This document shows, one piece after another, positions 1-5,795 of a stretch of DNA of 12,630 bases. The notes under the pieces are model-generated. The model was not told the DNA's origin. It ran no database searches and saw nothing but the letters and a program-made list of their open reading frames with translations. The stretch spans positions 1-12,630 of the forward strand of contig JBBTTS010000020.1 of the NCBI GenBank assembly GCA_038064135.1. Reading direction: 5' to 3'. How positions within the stretch are numbered: position 1 is the first letter of the stretch; the number at the start of each line of letters is the position of its first letter. A program made the position numbers and the translations under genes. Source of the DNA: JBBTTS01 sp038064135. GTDB taxonomy: Bacteria > Patescibacteriota > Saccharimonadia > Saccharimonadales > OMJO01.

Positions 1-708
1 CGAGCGGGTTTCTACCTTGGCAATAACTCTAATTTCACTTGCCAGACCATGCAGTATAGTTTTTAACTTTTTGATATCGTTTGCCGACTGCACAAAACTT
101 TGCGCCACATAGTCTACGTCATGCTCGCTTGCCCAAGCCAAATCTTGTTTGTCTTTTATGGTTAGTACATCGCCGTCAAAGTCAGTGTCAGGCAGATTAA
201 TTCCCTTGCGTTGAATTAGTATTCCTTCGTTTTCGGCAGTGACGTGAACTGTGCCGTCTTTACTGATGCTGCTAATAATGCCCCGTAGTTTGCCGTCAAA
301 AAAGAAAATTCTCTCACCACGTTTTACCTTTTTAGCTAAGTTGTACTGAGTGGGTATTACCCCCGATTTTTCGTAATCGGCTTTAAAACCTAACCTTAGG
401 GACTGACCTTTTTGCACTGTTATGATTCCTTCAAAATCACCTAGGCGAATCTTGGGCCCCTGCAAGTCAGCTATTATGGCGACTGGCTTGCCGTATTCGG
501 CCGATGCTTTTCGAATCCAGCTAATCTGGCGAGCTCGCTCTTCGAAAGTTCCGTGGCTAAAGTTGAGCCTAAGGCCATTTGCGCCGGCTTTGATCATCGC
601 CAAAATTTTTTCGTAGCTATCAGTGGATGGGCCAATAGTAGCAATTATTTTTGTGCGTTTAAAATCTACCAATGCGACGTTTGGAATTTTGTTAGTGGCG
701 TCTATCAT
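1..708 (-). CDS. pyk: Pyruvate kinase, N-terminal part (runs off the window)
   Basis: This gene encodes pyruvate kinase, which converts phosphoenolpyruvate and ADP to pyruvate and ATP in the last step of glycolysis. The ATG lies at 708-706 and 236 codons are open to the window edge, so the C-terminal half is missing. Family signatures seen: TKIIATIGPST near residues 18-28, the cation/PEP-binding NFSHG, LQGPKIRLGD, and DVDYVAQSFV followed by RVIAKVE carrying the catalytic lysine. The B domain lies between LQGPKIR and DYVAQSF. For an organism with little biosynthetic capacity this would be a main ATP source. Only a weak AAGG precedes the ATG by about 8 nt, inside a small dyad (CCTTG-AC-CAAGG, 718-729). 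A TTGCCA / 18 bp / TAAACT pair (802-773 on the minus strand) is a weak promoter candidate. The identity is secure. Confidence 0.97.
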   Translation of the reverse strand, partial: MIDATNKIPNVALVDFKRTKIIATIGPSTDSYEKILAMIKAGANGLRLNFSHGTFEERARQISWIRKASAEYGKPVAIIADLQGPKIRLGDFEGIITVQKGQSLRLGFKADYEKSGVIPTQYNLAKKVKRGERIFFFDGKLRGIISSISKDGTVHVTAENEGILIQRKGINLPDTDFDGDVLTIKDKQDLAWASEHDVDYVAQSFVQSANDIKKLKTILHGLASEIRVIAKVETRS

Positions 709-810
709 TTTCAATAACCTTGACCAAGGCCAAGCCCGCACCCAATTTTTATTCGATTAACCATTACCTATTAGTTTACCTTTTTTGGCCTACCTCTGGC
801 AAGAGTTCCA

Positions 811-831
811 AATATAATAAATCTTTATATT
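811..831. other. AT-rich hairpin between tRNA-Glu and pyk
   Basis: AATATAA at 811-817 pairs with TTATATT at 825-831 around a 7-nt loop. It lies just downstream of the tRNA on the minus strand and upstream of pyk. There is no T-run after it on the minus strand, so it is not a canonical terminator. It could act in tRNA 3' processing or be chance AT-rich sequence. Confidence 0.3.
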
Positions 832-842
832 TTCAATGCTTT

Positions 843-917
843 TGGTGATCCCAAGGAGAATCGAACTCCTATTGCCAGGATGAAAACCTGGTGTCCTAAC
901 CGTTAGACGATGGGACC
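843..917 (-). tRNA. tRNA-Glu (UUC anticodon), CCA encoded
   Basis: The minus strand folds into a cloverleaf. The acceptor stem is GGTCCCA with TGGGATC (one G-T pair), the D arm contains CGGTTAGG, and the anticodon stem CCAGG/CCTGG encloses loop TTTTCAT, giving anticodon UUC (Glu). The T arm is AGGAG-TTCGATT-CTCCT. The discriminator is A and the 3' CCA is encoded (845-843). No intron and no mismatch outside normal G-T pairs is seen. It stands alone, between the terminator at 990-1022 and pyk. Confidence 0.97.
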
Positions 918-989
918 CCCAGAAAAATTGAAAACAATTTATATCCAAAAATTGTACCATAACAGATTAAAATATAAAAATAATGCTCT

Positions 990-1022
990 AAAAAAGACCC
1001 TACGCCAATAACGGCGAGGGTC
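990..1022 (-). terminator. Intrinsic terminator downstream of the LPNTG surface protein gene
   Basis: GACCCT (996-1001) pairs with AGGGTC (1017-1022) and CGCC (1003-1006) with GGCG (1013-1016), with a single bulged A and a 6-nt loop. On the minus strand the 10-bp stem is followed at once by six T (995-990). There is no T-run on the other side, so it works in the minus direction. It ends transcription from the 1141-2673 gene before the tRNA. Confidence 0.9.
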
Positions 1023-1076
1023 CAATTTTAGAATGTGTTTCGAGCGGTCAGTCTGTGCTCAATAATCTATGGTTAA

Positions 1077-1107
1077 CTCTAGCACAAAACCGAAGTTTTT
1101 GCTAGAG
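1077..1107 (-). other. UUCG-capped stable hairpin in the 3' UTR of the surface protein gene
   Basis: CTCTAGCA (1077-1084) pairs with TGCTAGAG (1100-1107). The helix continues through CAAAAC/GTTTT with one bulge to a 4-nt loop. On the minus strand the apex reads C(UUCG)G, an exceptionally stable tetraloop. It is followed by TTAACC rather than a T-run, and the true terminator comes about 55 nt later. It may protect the mRNA 3' end. Confidence 0.65.
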
Positions 1108-1108
1108 C

Positions 1109-1117
1109 TTATCCACA
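1109..1117 (+). promoter_or_regulatory. Isolated consensus DnaA box (TTATCCACA)
   Basis: TTATCCACA matches the DnaA-box consensus exactly. It is in the gap between the surface protein stop codon and the UUCG hairpin. No second perfect box or AT-rich unwinding element is nearby, so it does not by itself mark an origin and may be chance. Confidence 0.3.
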
Positions 1118-1140
1118 GAAAACCGCAAATCTAACCTACC

Positions 1141-2673
1141 TTACTGAAAAAATCTTCGGGTAAATACTCGATGTGCAACACTTCCGGCAACAGTGACCGC
1201 AGCAAAGACACCGATTACATCACCGGCACCCGTGTTGGGCAAAGTTGGAGGAGTAGTTGGCGGGGTAACAGGCTTGTCACCTTTAAATGTTACTGTGAAT
1301 GCGCAAGAATCACTCGTAACTGTTTTGTCCTTGCCGTCAACCACAAAGGTTACGGAAGTTTTAACAGAATACGTACCGTCTGCAGCATAATCGTGCTCAA
1401 AGTTTGCTTTATCGGTCACAACTTTAGATACACTACTGTCACCAAAATCGTAAGTGAAGCTTTTAACTTTCACATTACCACTCATAGATGGCGTAATAGT
1501 AACACGAATTTTGCGACCACCTAGTGATGCAAAACTTGCGCTCTTACAACTGAAAGTTGGTCCTTTGCATTCTTTACCTGTGTTTACATCAACACTTGCA
1601 GTATCCCAAATAGCTCCATAGCCTTCTGGTGTTGAAAATGCTTTGTTAACCAGGTTGATTTTGCCGCATTGTTCAGCTGTTGGCGTAGCATTAGTTTTGA
1701 ACAGTACGTAGGCTAAAATGCCCGGGTTGTAGTTACCGATGTCAACGTTAACCTGTCGGCCATTCGCTTGAATAGCAGAGTCAGGATATGTGAAACCACT
1801 TGGGTAGTTGCCGTTAATTAGCTTTACGCTACCCGGAACAACGGTTAGACCTACTGGAACTTCGTCAACAATTTTGACGTGCTTCAGTTCGGTGGCACCG
1901 GTGTTTTTGAAGGTAATCAACCATTCAACTCTTTTGTTGTTATCGATGTTTACGTTTTCTTTCCAGTCGTTAGATGTACCACCTTCGTGGCGAACTTCCT
2001 TCTGGATAGTGTAACGAGGCATGTTGACCTTCATGCGGAAGGTAACTTCCTCGATAAAGTCAAAACAACCTTTTTGGTCACCAAGGTTTACTCCTGTAGT
2101 TACCAAATTGTCACCAAGAGCAGTAGTTTTACCACCCCTGTGTAACTTGGCCGAGCCAGGCACGTAAGCAATTTCAAAGAAACCGCCGTTAGCACCAGTC
2201 ATGTCCAAAGTGTCAAAAACATCTTTTGGAAGCGCGTTGCTTGCGCTAATTGTTGCTTTTGCTTGCTGGGTTTTTGCGCTACCTTTTGGTAGTTCAACTT
2301 TAACTTTTACGTCTTTTGCAACACCTGGTTGGCCGGGTTGGCTGTTCAGGCGAGCATCGGCGTTGTTGTGGATGTAGATTTTTGCTTCTACTTCCGCACC
2401 CTGAGTAACACCATTTACTGGGTCACTCCATTTGTTGTCACGGCCAACTTGTACGCCGCGTATAAAGTCACGCTCGTCACCAACGCCGTTTGGCACTCCG
2501 GTAAACGAGTTAAATGTTACGTGGTCAAAACCATCTACATTTGGGCTCCAAGCCTTAGTAGTACGGTTTGGGCCAAAACCTGCGAGAGCAGTTGTGGCAA
2601 CACCGGCAAGAATTGCCATAGTCATCACAGCGGTCATCAACATTTTTGGCACACGCTTTAATAGTCCTTTCAT
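1141..2673 (-). CDS. Sortase-anchored surface protein with DUF11-like and PKD domains (LPNTG)
   Basis: This is a 510-aa exported cell-wall protein. Residues 1-31 are a classic signal peptide (KGLLKR, hydrophobic core, ALA before GFGPN). Residues about 75-215 form a first beta-rich region. A DUF11-like beta-sandwich follows at about 218-372 (WLITFKNTGATELKHVKIVDEVP). A PKD-like domain lies at about 373-465 (YDFGDSS, HDYAADGTYSV), then a Thr/Pro linker. LPNTG starts at residue 478, followed by a hydrophobic segment and the basic tail TRRFFQ, the standard sorting signal. A sortase would cleave between T and G and attach it to the envelope; no sortase gene is in the window. A strong AAGGAGGTG lies 7 nt before the ATG. 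It is monocistronic, ending at the terminator at 990-1022. A role in adhesion to a host cell or in an S-layer-like coat is inference. Confidence 0.9.
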   Translation of the reverse strand: MKGLLKRVPKMLMTAVMTMAILAGVATTALAGFGPNRTTKAWSPNVDGFDHVTFNSFTGVPNGVGDERDFIRGVQVGRDNKWSDPVNGVTQGAEVEAKIYIHNNADARLNSQPGQPGVAKDVKVKVELPKGSAKTQQAKATISASNALPKDVFDTLDMTGANGGFFEIAYVPGSAKLHRGGKTTALGDNLVTTGVNLGDQKGCFDFIEEVTFRMKVNMPRYTIQKEVRHEGGTSNDWKENVNIDNNKRVEWLITFKNTGATELKHVKIVDEVPVGLTVVPGSVKLINGNYPSGFTYPDSAIQANGRQVNVDIGNYNPGILAYVLFKTNATPTAEQCGKINLVNKAFSTPEGYGAIWDTASVDVNTGKECKGPTFSCKSASFASLGGRKIRVTITPSMSGNVKVKSFTYDFGDSSVSKVVTDKANFEHDYAADGTYSVKTSVTFVVDGKDKTVTSDSCAFTVTFKGDKPVTPPTTPPTLPNTGAGDVIGVFAAVTVAGSVAHRVFTRRFFQ

Positions 2674-2680
2674 ATATAAA

Positions 2681-2689
2681 CACCTCCTT
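2681..2689 (-). promoter_or_regulatory. Near-perfect Shine-Dalgarno site of the LPNTG gene
   Basis: The minus strand reads AAGGAGGTG followed by TTTATAT and the ATG. It is the strongest ribosome-binding site in the window and fixes the start of the surface protein. It contrasts with plus-strand genes here that have no such site. Confidence 0.85.
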
Positions 2690-2815
2690 AAAATGTGTTC
2701 CCACCACTTTAGATTACTATTTTTACTAAATTTCGCTTTTTATTAAATTGTTAAGGGACCCGCGCATATCGGGCGCTTCCGTTAGCAAACTGCATCATTA
2801 CAAACCACAAAATTC

Positions 2816-2901
2816 TTGGATGTTGCTGCTACTTTTGTTCCCGGTGAGGGGTGTACGACCTGTAAGGGTCAACAAAAGTAGCAGCGATGTAACACATCCA
2901 A
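2816..2901. repeat. Large imperfect inverted repeat (23 bp paired)
   Basis: GCTGCTACTTTTGTT (2825-2839) is perfectly complementary to AACAAAAGTAGCAGC (2871-2885). Outside it, TTGGATGT (2816-2823) pairs with ACATCCAA (2894-2901) after a 1-nt bulge on the left and an 8-nt bulge on the right. The 31-nt apical region contains GACC/GGTC, which can fold further. Neither strand has a T-run after it. Confidence 0.85.
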
Positions 2902-2922
2902 ATCAAGGGGCAGCGAGCCAAG

Positions 2923-2963
2923 TCAGTGACGAATCACTGAGACAAGTCTCAAGCATGCGCTTG
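2923..2963. repeat. Three consecutive small hairpins
   Basis: TCAGTGA-CGAA-TCACTGA (2923-2940) is a 7-bp stem that reads UUCG in the loop on the minus strand. TGAGA-CAAG-TCTCA (2938-2951) overlaps its right arm by three bases, and CAAGC-ATGC-GCTTG (2950-2963) follows. All have 4-nt loops. The overlap means the first two cannot both form completely. Confidence 0.75.
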
Positions 2964-3099
2964 CTTGATTAACTAACATACGACGGGGCAGGCATTTTAC
3001 TCCCGAAGGAAACTCCAAAAAGGAGCGGGGCCCGCAAGAACCGGCACATGTTCGGCATCATGCCTAGTTTGTACTGAACTAACCGACGACTCCGCGTCC

Positions 3100-4299
3100 C
3101 TAAGGCTTCGGTGGGTTTGTCGTCGGTGACGCGGTGGTGGGGGGCGCAGGCGCAGTGTCGACTGTCGTCGGCGGCTGCACCGTGTTGGTGGCTCCGTCTC
3201 CGGAATCACCTTGCCCCCCGTTGTCCGGCTGCGTCGTAGTGACCGCAGGCGGACGAGTTGTCGGCGACGGTGAGACCGTCGTCGGCGGCACACACTTCCC
3301 GCTTGCGCAGGAAGTGGTTGTGGTGGTGGTAACGACCGGGCGGGTCGTCGTGGTTCCACCACCACAGTTGCGACACCCACCCGAGGGCGGGGTCGTCGGG
3401 GTCGTCGGCGTGTCGGTACACGTCGGGGGAGCGAACTCCTCCGGGCGCGCGTCGAACAGGTTGAAGCCGATGACCATCACCGGTCCGCACGCACCTTTCG
3501 GTACGAGCGCCAACACCAGGGCAGGAAGTTTCTCCTGCTGAGGGTTGAGCTCCCAGTTCGGGAACGAACCAGCAACAATGCCTTCGCCACTCAGGTGGTA
3601 GTTCCGCACCGATTGCTCGGGGCGAGTACCATCCACACGGAACCGATCGATTAAGGTCGCCACCTTCTCGGTGAAGACCCGAACCTTCCGGTCCCGACTG
3701 ACAATGGCGTCAGCCAACTCGTCGTCCGACATATCGTCGACGTTACGGATACGCGTCAGGCGCACCGCACAGTCGTTGATGTCATCGTCCGACTTCTTGA
3801 CGTTCTTTCCGATCCACGGGTTGGCCCGTGCGATCTGAGGGCCCAAGGGCTCCCAGACACCGAAGGACCTGCCCACACCGCAGGCGTACAGCGGGTCGCT
3901 GCAAACCTTGTGGATGGCACTCTCCAGTCGAGCTGGATCCGTGTCACCTACGAGCGGGGTGTTGACGCCACCTTCGATCCTCTCGCCCCTTGCAACAGAC
4001 GCGTTAGCGCCGTTGCGGAACTTGATGACCTTGGTGTCGCCGACCGCCTGGGTGTCGTGGTGCTTGCGCGCCACGGCCAGACAGTCGACGCTGGTCGTAC
4101 GAACCGTTACGAGCTTCAGAAGCTCGTCGCGGTCGTAGTCGTTCCCCTCGGGCGCGGGTGCGCTCGAGGTCGTGGTCGGGTCCGAAGATCCGCCACTCTT
4201 TTCATCGTTGTTGGCGCGCACCAGGAGGGCGGCCACAAACGTGATGGTGATGAGGACGGCAAAGAACACCGTTCCTCTCCTCCAGTTACCTTGGCTCAT
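3100..4299 (-). CDS. Exported Thr/Pro-rich protein, GC-rich gene, Saccharibacteria type
   Basis: This is a 399-aa protein of unknown function. Residues 9-28 form one N-terminal membrane segment or uncleaved signal (TVFFAVLITITFVAALLV), followed by a Ser/Thr/Pro linker. A folded extracellular domain spans about 55-280, with conserved-looking stretches VDCLAVARKH, VCSDPLYACGVG, NYHLSGEGIVAGS, LPALVLALVPKGACG and GFNLFDARPEE. From about 285 the tail is Pro/Thr-rich with short Cys motifs (GGCRNCGGG, SCASGKC) and ends PPKP. From memory I recognise a family like this in Saccharibacteria accessory regions; I could not verify it. AGGAGGTAACC directly before the ATG fixes the start. GC content is far above its AT-rich neighbours, with third positions mostly G or C. 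About 130 nt of hairpin-containing DNA separate it from the upstream gene at 4430-5005. It may be a surface or secreted factor, possibly acquired. Confidence 0.85.
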   Translation of the reverse strand: MSQGNWRRGTVFFAVLITITFVAALLVRANNDEKSGGSSDPTTTSSAPAPEGNDYDRDELLKLVTVRTTSVDCLAVARKHHDTQAVGDTKVIKFRNGANASVARGERIEGGVNTPLVGDTDPARLESAIHKVCSDPLYACGVGRSFGVWEPLGPQIARANPWIGKNVKKSDDDINDCAVRLTRIRNVDDMSDDELADAIVSRDRKVRVFTEKVATLIDRFRVDGTRPEQSVRNYHLSGEGIVAGSFPNWELNPQQEKLPALVLALVPKGACGPVMVIGFNLFDARPEEFAPPTCTDTPTTPTTPPSGGCRNCGGGTTTTRPVVTTTTTTSCASGKCVPPTTVSPSPTTRPPAVTTTQPDNGGQGDSGDGATNTVQPPTTVDTAPAPPTTASPTTNPPKP

Positions 4300-4429
4300 G
4301 GTTACCTCCTGAGGCCAAGACTTGATCTCCTATTTTGGGAGCGCAGGAAATCGTTTGCGCTAGTGCGCGTGTGTGGATTGAACCACCAGAAGCCTACGAG
4401 CAAGCTCGTTACTCCCACGCGCGGACCGA

Positions 4430-5005
4430 CTACTCGCGGTCGTCGATGAGGCACCCGAGGGCACCGCCACCGAAGAACCCGAACCCGATCAACCCGATCC
4501 ACCACATGGTGGTCAACAACCCGCGACCGAAGCCGGAGATGTCGTCCACAAGTGGGGACCAGGTGTTGCTCGCGACCACGGCGCCGATGATGGCACCGAT
4601 GATGGCGAAGAGCCACCCCAAGAATCCCCAGTGATGGGGATCGAGGCGACTCGGACAACGCGGCGCGGCGTCCGGTGCCACAACGGCGACGGGCGTCGTC
4701 GTGGTCGGAGTGGGCGCCGGCGGTGTCGGGGTGTCGACGGGCGCGGGTGCGCTCGTCGACGGGGTGACACCGAGAAAACCAGCCACTTGGCCGGCCTCTT
4801 CAGTGAGGGGCTCGCGCTCCTCGTTGAACACCGCTGCGCTTACGCGGCGGGCGATCTCGTCGTCACGTTCGTCGTTGCGCTGTTCAGCCTCGAGGGCTAA
4901 GAGCGCTTCGGCAAGCTCTTGCGCACGAGTGCGCGTGTCGCCTGCGATGACTCTGTTAGAGACTCGCCTTGCGGCTACGCCTTCCTTTACGTTTTTTGCG
5001 GTCAT
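4430..5005 (-). CDS. Two-TM protein with Thr/Pro linker, GC-rich gene
   Basis: This predicted 191-aa protein has no recognised family. The first 75 residues are charged and largely helical (repeated Arg/Glu/Ala, e.g. RTRAQELAEALLALEAEQR). A Pro/Thr linker follows at 81-115. Two membrane helices sit at about 126-147 (WGFLGWLFAIIGAIIGAVV) and 163-186 (glycine-rich, GFGFFGGGALG), and the protein ends LIDDRE. I chose the ATG at 5005, preceded by GGAAAGGGA. The same frame is open to an ATG at 5125, which would add 40 residues, but that part lies in hairpin-rich DNA (5106-5168) and lacks membrane-protein or domain features. It shares high GC and Thr/Pro-rich composition with the next gene and is probably co-transcribed with it. 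Between them, 4300-4429 holds ACGAG-CAAG-CTCGT and GTGG/CCAC hairpins. Confidence 0.75.
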   Translation of the reverse strand: MTAKNVKEGVAARRVSNRVIAGDTRTRAQELAEALLALEAEQRNDERDDEIARRVSAAVFNEEREPLTEEAGQVAGFLGVTPSTSAPAPVDTPTPPAPTPTTTTPVAVVAPDAAPRCPSRLDPHHWGFLGWLFAIIGAIIGAVVASNTWSPLVDDISGFGRGLLTTMWWIGLIGFGFFGGGALGCLIDDRE

Positions 5006-5634
5006 GATGATCCCTTTCCGGGGGTCTGGTTTTGCTGCGAGTAGATCATAAAGATCAACTCTGTTCGCCGTGCTCAGGTGAGCGCGGTTTATTCCTACGA
5101 CCCCCAAGGGGCTGGAACAGCACACTAGCGATTAACTCAGTAATCGCCAAGGTGCTGCCCCAAACCTTCTGGGAAAAACAATGACCGTACAAAAAAACAC
5201 CATAAAAAGTACATGGTAACTAAATATTTCGTATGTAGTTTGTAGCATGTGTTACACATTCTGCACGGTAAGTGGAGCTACTGGTTAGAAAACCAACCGA
5301 CGCTCAACACCTTACGGGTGCAGACCCTGCAGCTTTGCTTTGGGTCGTAGTCTGTAACCTGTTATCTGTCTCTAGCGGATTAATGGTAATCCAATACTAG
5401 CGACTAGCAACTTGTGACTAGTAACTATTGCAAAGCGGTAAGGTCTGCACCTTGAGAAGGTACTTACCTGCAAATACTTGCATCTGTGCCTAAGCACTGA
5501 TAGCAAGTGAATGATCTGTAACGATGCAGCTTGTTAATGTTCCCTTCGCAGTTTTAGGCTCTACTGGGTACATGTAACTTATTGGGAACTGTATCTGTAA
5601 ACAGATTTGTACCTAACAAGTTTCCAAAGACGGC
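5006..5634. other. Non-coding, highly structured block (candidate RNA)
   Basis: No gene is supported over some 630 nt. Perfect short hairpins follow one another: ATGTG/CACAT (5247-5259), TGGTT-AGAA-AACCA (5282-5295), CACC/GGTG (5308-5320), GGATTA-ATGG-TAATCC (5377-5392), ACCTT-GAG-AAGGT (5449-5461) enclosed by GGTAAG/CTTACC (5437-5468), TGCAA-ATAC-TTGCA (5469-5482), GTGC-CTAA-GCAC (5486-5497). Then comes a three-way junction: CTTGTTA/TAACAAG (5530-5536 with 5614-5620) encloses GTTCCC/GGGAAC (5539-5544 with 5584-5589) and ATCTG-TAAA-CAGAT (5593-5606). GGTGCAGACC (5317-5326) is also fully complementary to GGTCTGCACC (5442-5451), which competes with local stems. On the minus strand it would be a long leader of the 4430-5005 gene or a separate RNA. 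I do not recognise it as tmRNA, RNase P RNA, SRP RNA or a tRNA. Confidence 0.6.
5106..5168. repeat. Composite 17-bp hairpin upstream of the 191-aa gene
   Basis: Three nested perfect stems share one axis: GGGG (5108-5111) with CCCC (5158-5161), CAGCAC (5118-5123) with GTGCTG (5152-5157), and GCGATTA (5128-5134) with TAATCGC (5141-5147), closed by a 6-nt loop. It is about 100 nt before the ATG at 5005 on the minus strand. There is no T-run after it. Confidence 0.75.
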
Positions 5635-5672
5635 AAAAAGACGACAGTATCTGTATTACAGATACTGTCGTC
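5635..5672 (-). terminator. Strong intrinsic terminator of the histidine kinase operon
   Basis: A 16-bp perfect inverted repeat (5640-5655 with 5657-5672) with one central T starts GACGACAG and ends CTGTCGTC. On the minus strand it is followed by TTTTT (5639-5635). The plus side has no T-run. It lies about 120 nt after the kinase stop codon and separates that operon from the structured block and GC-rich genes. Confidence 0.92.
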
Positions 5673-5795
5673 AGTCTATCCACCTCTGTTAATGTCCCGA
5701 TCCTCACCCAAAAAGCTAGGATGTAGTTATTCTACTACAAATTACCTAAAATGTCAATATCTATCATAATAATTTTACTAAAACCACAAGCACTT

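Larger units (their letters stand above)
2754..3099. other. Non-coding, hairpin-rich block left of the GC-rich genes
   Basis: No convincing gene lies here. The stretch holds a large 23-bp inverted repeat (2816-2901), three consecutive small hairpins (2923-2963), a CTCC/GGAG hairpin (3013-3025), an 11-bp near palindrome GCGGGGCCCGC (3025-3035), GGCA-TCA-TGCC (from 3054), and an ACCGACGAC/GTCGTCGGT pair (3082-3090 with 3119-3127) that runs into the end of the 399-aa gene. None has an adjoining T-run, so these are not simple terminators. It is either a structured RNA or DNA secondary structure at an element boundary. On the minus strand it would be the 3' UTR of the 399-aa gene. Confidence 0.6.

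Noticed and set aside
1171..2661. Several plus-strand frames opposite the LPNTG gene
   Set aside because: All are antisense shadows without ribosome sites or motifs; the minus-strand gene has a signal peptide, domains and a sorting signal.
2748..2972. 74-aa plus-strand reading frame between the surface protein gene and the GC-rich island
   Set aside because: No ribosome-binding site or domain, and it runs through the large inverted repeat and the hairpin run; better explained as non-coding structured sequence.
2997..3380. 127-aa minus-strand frame rich in Arg and Pro
   Set aside because: It overlaps the C-terminal Thr/Pro coding region of the 399-aa gene in another frame; such frames arise from the GC-rich codon pattern.
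3910..4449. 179-aa plus-strand frame antisense to the GC-rich genes
   Set aside because: Its composition is that of a shadow of GC-rich coding DNA; the opposite strand has a membrane segment, a perfect Shine-Dalgarno and coherent domains.
5006..5125. 40-residue N-terminal extension of the two-TM protein
   Set aside because: It crosses the 17-bp hairpin and has no ribosome-binding site at its start, whereas GGAAAGGGA precedes the internal ATG at 5005.
5240..5672. tmRNA, RNase P RNA or SRP RNA in the structured block
   Set aside because: The tRNA-like ends of tmRNA, the conserved cores of RNase P RNA and the SRP tetraloop hairpin motif are not visible on either strand.
2750..5690. Group I or II intron or integron cassette with attC-like ends
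   Set aside because: I found no domain V-like hairpin, no P7-like core, no maturase or homing endonuclease and no integrase; the attC core rule is not met by the inverted repeat.
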